Assembly: GCA_964512095.1 (NCBI GenBank) | Contig: CAZEIH010000005.1 | Location: 1 to 64,000 of the forward strand | Reading direction: 5' to 3' | Source: DTU013 sp964512095 | GTDB taxonomy: Bacteria > Bacillota > Clostridia > Acetivibrionales > DTU013 | Length of the DNA stretch: 64,000 nt | Part shown: positions 39,626 to 47,725 of the stretch, one piece after another | How positions within the stretch are numbered: position 1 is the stretch's first letter | How the letters are laid out: the number at the start of each line of letters is the position of its first letter | Notes under the pieces: model-generated | Told to the model about the DNA's origin: nothing | Database searches by the model: none | What the model saw: only the letters and a program-made list of their open reading frames with translations | Program-made: the position numbers and the translations under genes

Positions 39626-39885
39626 TGGGGACGGTTCTCGCGTGACCTGCACCCTCATTTGAACAATGTCACAGTCCCCCTCCTCTTAGGTGGGGGTTAC
39701 CGATTGAAAAAGCTGTCAGTGGCGAGTACAATCTCCCACTCAGGATGCATGGGCGAGCAGATGACGAAGTCATCGACCAGCCGACGTTGTTCAAACGCCA
39801 CGTTTAGGCGTGTCGCACGGAGTGTAGCGTAGGGCGAATTCATTTCGCCCGTAGCGATGGGGTATGGGGGCCTGTCCCCACGGTT
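39626..39885. mobile_element. Candidate MITE/REP-like hairpin-rich element
   Basis: Near-inverted ends TGGGGACGG (39626) and CTGTCCCCA (39872-39880) bound a stretch with four hairpins. The first is CCCCC...GGGGG near 39675-39695. The others are GATGAC-GAA-GTCATC (39760-39774), ACGCC-ACGTTTA-GGCGT (39795-39811) and GGGCGAA-TTCAT-TTCGCCC (39832-39850). It fills the spacer between the convergent SNF2 and ABC genes almost end to end. The TGGGGACGGTTCTC end resembles termini often seen beside REP-type transposases. No transposase frame is present here. Confidence 0.5.
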
Positions 39886-39888
39886 CAC

Positions 39889-41043
39889 TTATATGAACTT
39901 CTGCACATTGTTGCCCCTGGAAAACTTGTATACTGCAATAAGTGTCAGGGCTAGTGCAAACGCGGCAAGCACTAGCAAATTCCAGCTTATGCCCCATAAG
40001 CTGCTTCCAGTTTGCATCTTGGTTACAGCATCTATAGCCCATCTTTGCGGTACAAGGTAGCTTATCTTCTGCATAAAATCCGGCATGAGGCTAACATCCC
40101 AGTAACAACCACCTAGCATACAAGATGGAGTCATAATTAGTGTGGTAAGGGTGCCTGCCATATATGAGGAGCTAGCAAAAGCTGATATTACAAGGCCTAG
40201 CCCAATAGCAACAAGTGCGAACATCAAGAGTACAAGAAACAGGTTTAAATTATCTGCTCCCATATCGATTCTAAAGACATACTTGATGGCAAGTAATATA
40301 AGGACGATTTGTATAATGCTTATTAACAGGCTCGTCAGTGAATTTGCCAGAATATACTGTCTTGCGCTGACCGGTGCGGAGCATATCCTGTGATAAGTTC
40401 GATCTCTCTTTTCCCTCAAAATAATCATCGAGGTTAAACCGGTTCCCAACATAATAAACATTATTAGAAACCCAATAGAAGAAACAGTCATTGCTTTGCC
40501 AACTCCCCTATCATTAACATCGATGACCTTCAGTTTAATTGAATTATCCTCCACCTGCCCCAGCATCTTTTGGAAAACAGCCTGTTCACCTCCTGATGCA
40601 CTGGACAAACGAAGCATTGATGCCGTGTAACCGTTTATCACCTGCTCTATCCAAACTGTCGTCACCTGACCTTTCAGTGAAATAACCTCTATATCAGCTG
40701 CATCGCCGGAATAAATGCTCTCCGAGTAATTTTTAGGCACAATCACTGCTGCATCGATGTCAAAGGCTAGCAACATACTGTTTATCTCTTCCTCCTCTAT
40801 GCTAAATACCTCAAAACCATCTACAGCATCGAATTTTTCTCTCAATTCTATAGACGTTATCCCACGATCATAATCTACGAAGCCAATTTTAAGAGAGCTG
40901 GAAGATGTTCCACCAAAAGAACCGTACATCAACGATGAAAGGAGCACCCCGAACAGTGGCAGAAAAACATATATTATGATATTTCCTTTCTTTCTGAATG
41001 TTACCTTTAGATTATTCAATATAAGCAGCAAAAGATTACGCAT
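39889..41043 (-). CDS. ABC-2 type transporter permease (second subunit)
   Basis: A 384-residue ABC-2 membrane subunit. One N-terminal membrane segment (about 20-38) is followed by a large extracytoplasmic domain (about 40-170), then five C-terminal segments (about 180-375) with the family TYHRICSAPVSARQYILANSL loop. This is the DrrB/YhgE-like layout of drug or lipid exporters. It overlaps the upstream permease gene by 8 bp. With that subunit and the ATPase it would form a heterodimeric exporter. Substrate unknown. Confidence 0.9.
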   Translation of the reverse strand: MRNLLLLILNNLKVTFRKKGNIIIYVFLPLFGVLLSSLMYGSFGGTSSSSLKIGFVDYDRGITSIELREKFDAVDGFEVFSIEEEEINSMLLAFDIDAAVIVPKNYSESIYSGDAADIEVISLKGQVTTVWIEQVINGYTASMLRLSSASGGEQAVFQKMLGQVEDNSIKLKVIDVNDRGVGKAMTVSSIGFLIMFIMLGTGLTSMIILREKRDRTYHRICSAPVSARQYILANSLTSLLISIIQIVLILLAIKYVFRIDMGADNLNLFLVLLMFALVAIGLGLVISAFASSSYMAGTLTTLIMTPSCMLGGCYWDVSLMPDFMQKISYLVPQRWAIDAVTKMQTGSSLWGISWNLLVLAAFALALTLIAVYKFSRGNNVQKFI

Positions 41044-42178
41044 AAACTCTATTCCCCCTTCTAGAAAATACCGCCGAAATAGATATGAACAGTACTGCCA
41101 GGCCGAGATTTATACCAATCGACACTGCAACGTTTGAATAGTTCCCGTCATATATAACACTAAAGAGAGCTGAATTGATCCATTTAACAGGTGATATACT
41201 ACTAATATCAGATATTATACCGTCCATCTCACTAAGGGGCACATAGCCTCCGCCCAAAAAAACTAATATAGGAATAATCGTATTCATAATACCGCTGGCA
41301 GCTTCAGTATTCTTGAACAAAAAGGCAAGTCCAACACCTATGCTTACTGCCATAATCGAATATGAAATAATGAGAATGGCAACTGTTAACATATCCTCTC
41401 CCCAATAGGCCTTCAAAACCAACCCACTAAACACAACTACCACAAGTCCCTGTAATATTGTTACTATAATACTGCCAAAAACCTTACCGGCAAGTAGCTG
41501 ATAGTTGGTAGTCGGTGCACACAATATTCTCCCTGCGGTCTTCTGCTCTATCTCACCCCTTACTCCCCAAAATCCAGTAAGACAGGCATAGAGCAAAATC
41601 AACGTCAGCATAGTTATTGCATAATAATCTGTAGAACCCGGTTGTCTTTGTCTGTCGAGAGAGTTGGCTTGAACGTAGTCGCCGGAGCCAGAACTATCAA
41701 TTACAGAAAGCGCTGCCGGATTATTTCTAGCTATAACACTCATAGTCGCATATGAATCAAGAAAGCTATTTAGCGCATTTTCAACAATATCTGAGGTGAT
41801 GGTTCTGCTTGCATTTTCATACATATCTATTCGAATTGGATTACCTGTAATGTGAAGAAATGCAGCATGATAATTGTCTTCCACCTCAAGCATTGCATTT
41901 TTAAAATCATTAGACTCAATAAACTTAATGCTGGTCTCTTCTGACATCTCATGTCGAAAATTGCTAAAGGCACTTACAAATATAGGATCTTCGACATCTT
42001 TATCAATTGTGTACATAACACTAATCTCACCAAGATCAATGGTATTGTCAAACACACCACTAAATGCTGCTCCTAAAATGATTATTAGCACTATAGGAAA
42101 AAGCACCATCATCATATTTGATTTGAAATTGCGCAAATTGTGCTTTATTTCTTTAAAAATAATCAATAATACATTCAT
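41036..42178 (-). CDS. ABC-2 type transporter permease (first subunit)
   Basis: A 380-residue ABC-2 subunit with the same plan as its partner: an N-terminal segment (about 22-42), an extracytoplasmic domain (about 45-180), five C-terminal segments and the conserved EIEQKTAGRILCAPTTNYQLL cytoplasmic loop. It starts 12 nt after the ATPase gene and overlaps the next permease gene. The two permeases are distant paralogues, so the exporter is probably a heterodimer. Confidence 0.9.
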   Translation of the reverse strand: MNVLLIIFKEIKHNLRNFKSNMMMVLFPIVLIIILGAAFSGVFDNTIDLGEISVMYTIDKDVEDPIFVSAFSNFRHEMSEETSIKFIESNDFKNAMLEVEDNYHAAFLHITGNPIRIDMYENASRTITSDIVENALNSFLDSYATMSVIARNNPAALSVIDSSGSGDYVQANSLDRQRQPGSTDYYAITMLTLILLYACLTGFWGVRGEIEQKTAGRILCAPTTNYQLLAGKVFGSIIVTILQGLVVVVFSGLVLKAYWGEDMLTVAILIISYSIMAVSIGVGLAFLFKNTEAASGIMNTIIPILVFLGGGYVPLSEMDGIISDISSISPVKWINSALFSVIYDGNYSNVAVSIGINLGLAVLFISISAVFSRRGNRVYA

Positions 42179-42190
42179 TATCCATTCCTC

Positions 42191-43129
42191 CTAATCTCTG
42201 AGTTTTCTTCCCGTCATCGATAGGAATACCGACTCTAGATCCGGCGTTTTACTTTCAACACTCTTTATCGAAATATTGTTTTTTGTAAAATATTGTATAA
42301 TTTCATCTAGGTTGGCCACTTCCTTAGCACTGGTTATCTTGATGGTTTTCTCTGTCACATCAACATTCTCGACTCCGGATATTTCCCTTATACTATCTTT
42401 ATTTACCTTTGAAATTGGATCGCTTATTACAACTATTACAATACCCTTATCATTGATGAGATCCTCAAGCTCTTCACATGTACCCAGTGCTATAACCTTA
42501 CCGTGATCCATGATTGCGATTCGCGTGCAAAGCTCTTCAACCTCTTCCATATAGTGGCTAGTGTAAATAATAGTGCTACCCATTTCATTGAGCTTCTTTA
42601 CCGACTGCAAAATGTGGTTCCTTGACTGAGGGTCAATACCCACTGTAGGTTCATCCATAATTATAAGCTTTGGCTTATGCGCTATTGCACAAGCGATATT
42701 GAGACGTCTCTTCATGCCGCCGGAAAAGGCTTTAGGCAACGCTTTTTGCTTGTCAGACAGGCCAGTGAACTCCAAGGCCTCCATTGAAGCATCCTCAAGC
42801 TGCTTTCCCTTGAGTCCATATAGACTGGCAAAGAATTTAACATTCTCCAGACTTGTAAGATCTTCATAAATAGCTATATCCTGTGGAACTATACCTATAT
42901 TAGACTTTGCAGCCATTTTATCTTTCTTAATATCCTTGCCAAGTATGCTGATACTTCCTTCATCCACCAAAAGCAGCCCGGTTATCATATTTATTGCCGT
43001 ACTTTTACCAGCGCCATTGGGCCCCAATAAACCGAATATCTCACCCTCTTGGATTTCCAGTGACATCTTGTCTACAGCTGTCATATCTCCAAATCTTTTT
43101 GTCAATTGCTCCAATTTAACTATACTCAC
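42191..43129 (-). CDS. ABC transporter ATP-binding protein
   Basis: A 312-residue ATPase of the DrrA/NatA type. Walker A GPNGAGKST, Q-loop VPQDIAIYEDLT, signature FSGGMKRRLNIACA, Walker B LIIMDEPTVGID and the switch His in TSHYMEE are all present, so it should be active. The C-terminal 80 residues form the regulatory extension of this subfamily. GGAGGC lies 8 nt before GTG at 43129, which is chosen as start; the longer frame from 43183 has no ribosome site and runs into the terminator hairpin region. Confidence 0.93.
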   Translation of the reverse strand: MSIVKLEQLTKRFGDMTAVDKMSLEIQEGEIFGLLGPNGAGKSTAINMITGLLLVDEGSISILGKDIKKDKMAAKSNIGIVPQDIAIYEDLTSLENVKFFASLYGLKGKQLEDASMEALEFTGLSDKQKALPKAFSGGMKRRLNIACAIAHKPKLIIMDEPTVGIDPQSRNHILQSVKKLNEMGSTIIYTSHYMEEVEELCTRIAIMDHGKVIALGTCEELEDLINDKGIVIVVISDPISKVNKDSIREISGVENVDVTEKTIKITSAKEVANLDEIIQYFTKNNISIKSVESKTPDLESVFLSMTGRKLRD

Positions 43130-43188
43130 TAACAACGCCTCCTGATTCAATACTTTGTCATCCTTTGACCACATCATATCCATATTAT

Positions 43189-43228
43189 AAAAAAAACGGC
43201 TTCCCTTTGTTAGTACAAAAGGTCACCG
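43189..43228 (-). terminator. Intrinsic terminator between deaminase fusion and ABC exporter genes
   Basis: On the minus strand CGG...CCTTTTGT pairs with ACAAAGGG...CCG around ACTA, with small internal loops, and is followed by eight Ts. It lies 60 nt upstream of the ABC ATPase start, so it may act as an attenuator or separate the two transcripts. A TATAAT follows directly. Confidence 0.65.
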
Positions 43229-43291
43229 ATTTTTATGACAAAAGTAATGTAGTCCCATACTCCATTGCCAGGCAAACAAGCCAACGCAGGA

Positions 43292-44293
43292 TTAATTCCA
43301 TCGATACGGCAGCAGCTCGTCTATGGTTACAATTTTTCTTCCATCTAGCATCACTTGGCATTTATAATTTTCGTCATTTATCTGAACAATAAATTCACGG
43401 CATCTCCCGCAAGGCGCTCCTGCTTTCTTCGTATCCCCCAGTACAGCAACCAGCTTGACTATCCTCGTTTCACCAGCAGTAATCATTGCCGCAATGGCCG
43501 CATGTTCTGCGCAAAACCCCAAAGAGCTTGGAGTATCAATGCATACACCTTTATATATATTACCCTTGTCTGTTAAAATCGCTGCCGCAACAGACCCGGC
43601 CCAAGAGCTTCTTGAAATTTTTCTGTCATTTACTGTGTCAATTGCAATGTCATATAAATCGTCAAAGCTCACAGTACTATTGGGATTTGCCACATTCACA
43701 AATTCACTATCCGCCTTTATATCCTTCTCATAATCCTCTCGAACAAGCCCGTAAATAGAGTAATCACAGACACCTTGGTTGTTCCAGTCTCCCTGCTTTA
43801 TAGTTCCTTCATATCTCAGTCCGCACTTGGTCATAACCTTGCCAGAATTGGGATTTCTCGGGTCGTGTCTGGCTTCAATACGGTTAACACCAACCTCCTT
43901 GAAGAAAAAGCTCAACAGCTCCGACAATGCTTCCGAGGTTATTCCCTGGTGCCACCACTTTCTACCTATACAATAGCCCACATGGACTAGGCCCGATTTC
44001 TCATCCATATCCACTATGCTAATAGAGCCAATAGGTTCAGAGCCGGTAGAGCCGTCTGGATTTGACTTCGGAACAATAGCCCATTGATAAAACTTCTTAT
44101 CATCATATTTTGCAATCCATTCTTTCAATATAATCTCTGATACACCTATATCCTTGTGGGATGGCCACATCAAAAACCTGGTCACCTCATCATCCCTGGC
44201 CCAATTCCTGAACATAGCCTCAGCATCGGATAACTCAAACCTTCGCAATATCAATCTCTGTGTCTCTAGCTGTTTCGTTCCCAAATGGTTCAT
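43292..44293 (-). CDS. GNAT acetyltransferase - cytidine deaminase fusion protein
   Basis: A 333-residue two-domain protein. Residues about 8-180 are a RimJ/RimL-type GNAT domain (TQRLILRRFELSDAEAMF, GYCIGRKWWHQGITSEAL with the acetyl-CoA loop, and NSGKVMTKCGLRYEGT). Residues about 205-333 form a cytidine deaminase-like domain with zinc ligands in FCAEHAA (Cys, catalytic Glu) and PCGRC. Both active sites look complete. The stop of the response regulator gene overlaps its ATG as ATGA. The deaminase half resembles cytidine/blasticidin deaminases; together with the exporter this suggests nucleoside-antibiotic detoxification, which is inference only. Confidence 0.88.
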   Translation of the reverse strand: MNHLGTKQLETQRLILRRFELSDAEAMFRNWARDDEVTRFLMWPSHKDIGVSEIILKEWIAKYDDKKFYQWAIVPKSNPDGSTGSEPIGSISIVDMDEKSGLVHVGYCIGRKWWHQGITSEALSELLSFFFKEVGVNRIEARHDPRNPNSGKVMTKCGLRYEGTIKQGDWNNQGVCDYSIYGLVREDYEKDIKADSEFVNVANPNSTVSFDDLYDIAIDTVNDRKISRSSWAGSVAAAILTDKGNIYKGVCIDTPSSLGFCAEHAAIAAMITAGETRIVKLVAVLGDTKKAGAPCGRCREFIVQINDENYKCQVMLDGRKIVTIDELLPYRWN

Positions 44294-44931
44294 ATAAACA
44301 CCCCCTTATCCCCTGTCAGAAAATATATTGCCAGCTGGGTCCTATGCTCAAGACCTGTCTTACCAAGAATGGCGGAAATGTAGTTTTTAATCGTCCCCTC
44401 CGACATGAAAAGCCTGGCCGCAATATCCCTGTTGGATAGCCCTTTTGCTATCAGTGTTACTATCTCAGTTTCCCTTTCGGTCAGCAGCCCTTCTGGAATA
44501 CTGCCCTTCTTCCCTGCTGACAGCTCGCCCATTATTATATCCATCGCCACATCCTGCATCACGGTGCCGCCCTCGTGCACTACCTTAATGGCATCCATAA
44601 TCCGAGCAGGTGGGCTCCCCTTTAGCAAATATCCTCTGGCACCATACTTTACTGCATTTAGAATAAAATCGTCATCATCGAAGGTCGTCAGTATAAGGGG
44701 CTTTGTTGTTGTGCTTGAAGATATCTCTCTGGCGGCTTCCAGTCCATCCATTACAGGCATCCTGACATCTAGCAGTGCAACATCTACCTGCTGCGTACTG
44801 CAGTATTCCAGAGCCCTTGCCCCGTTTTCAACACAGTCCAACACCTCAAAACGGTCATCCGTTTGAAGTATGATTTTTAAGCCTTCTCTGATAAGTATAT
44901 CATCATCAGCTATCAAAACTTTAATTGCCAT
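44290..44931 (-). CDS. NarL/LuxR-family response regulator
   Basis: A 213-residue two-component regulator. The receiver domain (about 1-120) has the acidic pair DDD near the start, the phospho-acceptor Asp in VALLDVRMPVMDG, Thr in PLILTTFDDD and Lys in YLLKGSPP. The LuxR-type HTH (about 145-205) reads LTEREtEIVTLIAKGLSNRDIAARLFMSEGTIKNYISAIL. GGAGG lies 5 nt before the ATG at 44931; a longer frame from 44955 lacks a ribosome site. It pairs with the kinase upstream and probably controls the fusion gene and exporter downstream. Confidence 0.94.
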   Translation of the reverse strand: MAIKVLIADDDILIREGLKIILQTDDRFEVLDCVENGARALEYCSTQQVDVALLDVRMPVMDGLEAAREISSSTTTKPLILTTFDDDDFILNAVKYGARGYLLKGSPPARIMDAIKVVHEGGTVMQDVAMDIIMGELSAGKKGSIPEGLLTERETEIVTLIAKGLSNRDIAARLFMSEGTIKNYISAILGKTGLEHRTQLAIYFLTGDKGVFI

Positions 44932-44941
44932 ATTGTCCTCC

Positions 44942-45405
44942 CAAAAACCATGCATGTGGGTCGCCTGCGCAAGGCTATGTACGCGTTACTTCGCCTGCAC
45001 TTTGCCCTGATCTCGCCACTTCGCCTATGCTTGGGCGTGTATCCACTACTTCTCCTGTACTTGCCCATGAACTCACAGTTCACCCATACTCTGCCTTGCA
45101 CTTCTTACTTCGCATTTACTTGGCCACACACTCACTGCTTCATCCATGCATTACTTTGTACTCGCTGCTTTGCCTGCACTTTGCTTTATACCTATTACTT
45201 AGCATATGCTTGGCCACACACTCTCTGCTTCATCCATCCATACATTACTTTGTACTCGTTGCTTCGCCTGCACTTTGCTTTATACCTATTACTTAGCATA
45301 TACTTGGCCACACACTCACTGCTTCATCCATGCATTACTTTGTACTCGCTGCCTTGTACTTGTTGCCTTGTACTCGCTGCTTTGCCTGTGGCTTAGCTCG
45401 CTGTA
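44942..45405. repeat. Degenerate 11-bp-period tandem array between kinase and regulator genes
   Basis: About 460 bp of low-complexity DNA made of diverged 11-mers of the form NNNACTTCGCC or NNNACTTTGCC. Superimposed is a longer repeat of about 90-94 bp in 2.5 copies starting at 45117, 45207 and 45301 (each begins TACTTGGCCAC or TGCTTGGCCAC). It starts right after the kinase stop codon and ends just before the regulator's ribosome site. No credible gene is inside; the open frames reflect the non-triplet period. Confidence 0.8.
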
Positions 45406-46557
45406 TCAATCCCTCTCGTCAGTGGCTCCCTTGGGGCTGCCATTTGAAACAGACTCAACAGGCAGTAGCATTATCACAGAAAATCCCCCCGAACCATCGA
45501 CTATCAGCTTTCCTCCCACCGATCCTGTTCTTTCATCCATGCCAGACAGTCCCATACCTTTATTTATAGCAGCCGCACCCTTGCCATTATCCTTAACTTC
45601 CATCTTAATCAATTTATGCATCACTTCAAGCCGCACCTCTACCAGTGTTGCTTCAGAATACTTCATAGCATTTGTCAGGGCCTCTTTGAGATTGTCAGTC
45701 ATTATCCTCCATTGCATATGGGTAATGTCATCCAGTTTTCCCTCATAAGAAAACGAAGTCTTGATTTCATTATTTAGCGAAAACTCCTCAAGAACCAATT
45801 TAAGCCGGCTAACCCCCAACTGCTCCGGCGCAGGCTTTATTGCCCTCAGCGTGGATCTGATGCTTTCCATGCCTGTTTTCAGATTTTCCGTCACATTTCC
45901 CACCAGCTTAGTAGCCTTAAGGCTATCCTTATCGATTATGATTTGAGCAGCTTCAAGTTGAATAATGCTCCCTGCCAACGTATGGCCTACCTTGTCGTGA
46001 ATACTCTGGGCAATACTATTTCTTTCCTCTATCTGTGACAAATATCTCAAATGAGCTTCATACTCGCCGCCTGTGTTTAATTTCCCCGCCAGATCCTCTA
46101 TCCTGTCCCGTAAATCTTCATTTGATTTTGCCAGAGTTCGGATTGTCTTTGTGGATTTGCAAGCAGACATGTATACAAGTAAAGTAAGCAGGCTTATCAA
46201 TGCATATTCAAAAATGATGGCAGTATCAAGAAACAGCAAGGCTGGAATCATGGTAAATGCCGGCAGCAGCTTCCAATCCTGCGAGTAGTCACCTACCAGT
46301 TCATAAATATCAGCTGAAATCAAAAGTATGAAAAGCTCGTGTACATAAAGAGATGATACTATCAATACAACAATAGACACGACCCTGAAAATTCTTTTAA
46401 ACAATACCCTTTTAAATATATAAGCCGTTGTCACAACGGAAATATACGCAAGCATAAAAAGCACTACCTGCGCCATGTTATCCATATTTCCCTGGAAATA
46501 GCCCAGTATGCCGTACAAAAGTATTATAAGCCTTGTACCTATCATCCAGTTTTCCAT
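45406..46557 (-). CDS. Sensor histidine kinase (HisKA_3/NarX-DesK type)
   Basis: A 383-residue membrane kinase. Five or six membrane segments (about 5-135) form the sensor, followed by a coiled-coil (about 138-165). The dimerisation domain has the phospho-accepting His in RNSIAQSIHDKVGHTLAGS. The HATPase has the N box EALTNAMKYSEA and G boxes DNGKG and GMGLSGMDER. There is no large external domain, so it may sense membrane stress or a lipophilic compound, as LiaS or BceS-like kinases do. The ribosome site is GAGGTC. The cognate regulator lies 475 nt downstream beyond the tandem array. Confidence 0.93.
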   Translation of the reverse strand: MENWMIGTRLIILLYGILGYFQGNMDNMAQVVLFMLAYISVVTTAYIFKRVLFKRIFRVVSIVVLIVSSLYVHELFILLISADIYELVGDYSQDWKLLPAFTMIPALLFLDTAIIFEYALISLLTLLVYMSACKSTKTIRTLAKSNEDLRDRIEDLAGKLNTGGEYEAHLRYLSQIEERNSIAQSIHDKVGHTLAGSIIQLEAAQIIIDKDSLKATKLVGNVTENLKTGMESIRSTLRAIKPAPEQLGVSRLKLVLEEFSLNNEIKTSFSYEGKLDDITHMQWRIMTDNLKEALTNAMKYSEATLVEVRLEVMHKLIKMEVKDNGKGAAAINKGMGLSGMDERTGSVGGKLIVDGSGGFSVIMLLPVESVSNGSPKGATDERD

Positions 46558-46606
46558 ATGACCTCACTGAAACACAGAAACCTTTCTTCAGTTCACCTTT
46601 GGCACA

Positions 46607-47725
46607 CTATACCAAGTTCTCAGAATTTAATGGCTCCAGTTCTTTCACCACAAAAATCCCATCCTTTCTCACAAGGACATCATCGAACCAAATTTCTCCT
46701 CCACCATATTCAGGTCTTTGTATGCACACCAGGTCCCAGTGTATAGCCGACTTGTTGCCATTGTTGCATACATCATAACAGCTGCCGGGGGTGAAATGGA
46801 AGCTACCCTTAATCTTCTCATCAAAAAGCGTATCCTTCATAGGCTTTTCGATATATGGATTGAAACCAAAAGAAAACTCACCCACATATCTGGCGCCCTC
46901 ATCCGTGTCAAATACCTTGTTTATCCTCTTAGTATCATTGGCTGTGGCATTGACGATTCTGCCATCCTTAAATTCCAGAGTCACATTCTCATAAGTGAAG
47001 CCCTGGTACTTAGATGGAGTATTATAGCTGATTTTGCCATTGATAGAATCCTTTACCGGAGCCGTATATACTTCCCCATCGGGAATATTTCTGTGACCGT
47101 CGCACTTTATCGCTGGCAAGCCTTTAATAGAAAAAGATAAATCTGTTCCATCTCCAACAATCCTAACACGGTCAGTTCTGTCCATCAGCTCAATCAGGCC
47201 GTCCATTGCCCTGGACATTTTTGAGTAATCCAGATTGCAAACATTAAAATAGAAATCCTCAAAAGCCTCTGTCGACATCTCAGCCATTTGCGCCATTGCG
47301 CTGTTTGGATACCTCAATATCACCCATTTCGTATGCTCTACCCGCTGTTCAGAATGTACTGGCTCATTAAATAGCTTGCTATACAGCTTCATCTTTTCCT
47401 CGGGAACATCTCCAAGTTCATTGGAGTTATCGGAATACCTGATTCCAATGTAAGCATCCATCTCCTTCATCCTGTCAAGCTCGAATCGTGCCATAAGTCT
47501 AATTTGCTCCTCACTACAGCCATTGAGCTGTACTCGTAGGATCTCATCGTTTTTTATCGTCACAAAGGGCAGTCCCCCTGCATTGTATACTTCTCTAACC
47601 AATGCCTTTGTCAGCGGCAGTTCGAAGCCCTTTACCTCTATAAGCACTTTTTCTCCCGGCTTAACATCGCAGGAGTAATTGACCAGGTTCTTTGCCAATT
47701 CTATTATTCTAGGATCCACCATCAC
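46607..47725 (-). CDS. M29-family aminopeptidase
   Basis: A 372-residue metallo-aminopeptidase of the AmpS/PepS/thermophilic T family. The N-terminal domain (DPRIIELAKNLVNYSCDVKPGEKVLIE) and the metal-binding C-terminal domain (GEFSFGFNP, SGSCYDV-like GSFHFTPGSCYDV, and IHWDLVCI) fit the family. Cleaves N-terminal residues from peptides in the cytoplasm. Its ATG overlaps the pepF stop as ATGA, so the two peptidases are translationally coupled and probably complete peptide breakdown together. Confidence 0.92.
   Translation of the reverse strand: MMVDPRIIELAKNLVNYSCDVKPGEKVLIEVKGFELPLTKALVREVYNAGGLPFVTIKNDEILRVQLNGCSEEQIRLMARFELDRMKEMDAYIGIRYSDNSNELGDVPEEKMKLYSKLFNEPVHSEQRVEHTKWVILRYPNSAMAQMAEMSTEAFEDFYFNVCNLDYSKMSRAMDGLIELMDRTDRVRIVGDGTDLSFSIKGLPAIKCDGHRNIPDGEVYTAPVKDSINGKISYNTPSKYQGFTYENVTLEFKDGRIVNATANDTKRINKVFDTDEGARYVGEFSFGFNPYIEKPMKDTLFDEKIKGSFHFTPGSCYDVCNNGNKSAIHWDLVCIQRPEYGGGEIWFDDVLVRKDGIFVVKELEPLNSENLV

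Noticed and set aside
39626..39885. Group II intron remnant
   Set aside because: No domain V-like hairpin or reverse transcriptase fragment could be found; the short inverted ends fit a MITE better.
39697..39888. 63-residue minus-strand frame in the hairpin-rich spacer
   Set aside because: It reads through three perfect hairpins of the candidate mobile element and has no ribosome site; sequence structure explains it better.
44942..45405. Several long open frames rich in Leu, Cys and Tyr on the plus strand
   Set aside because: They follow from an 11-bp tandem array, which leaves many frames open. They lack ribosome sites and families, and overlap each other.
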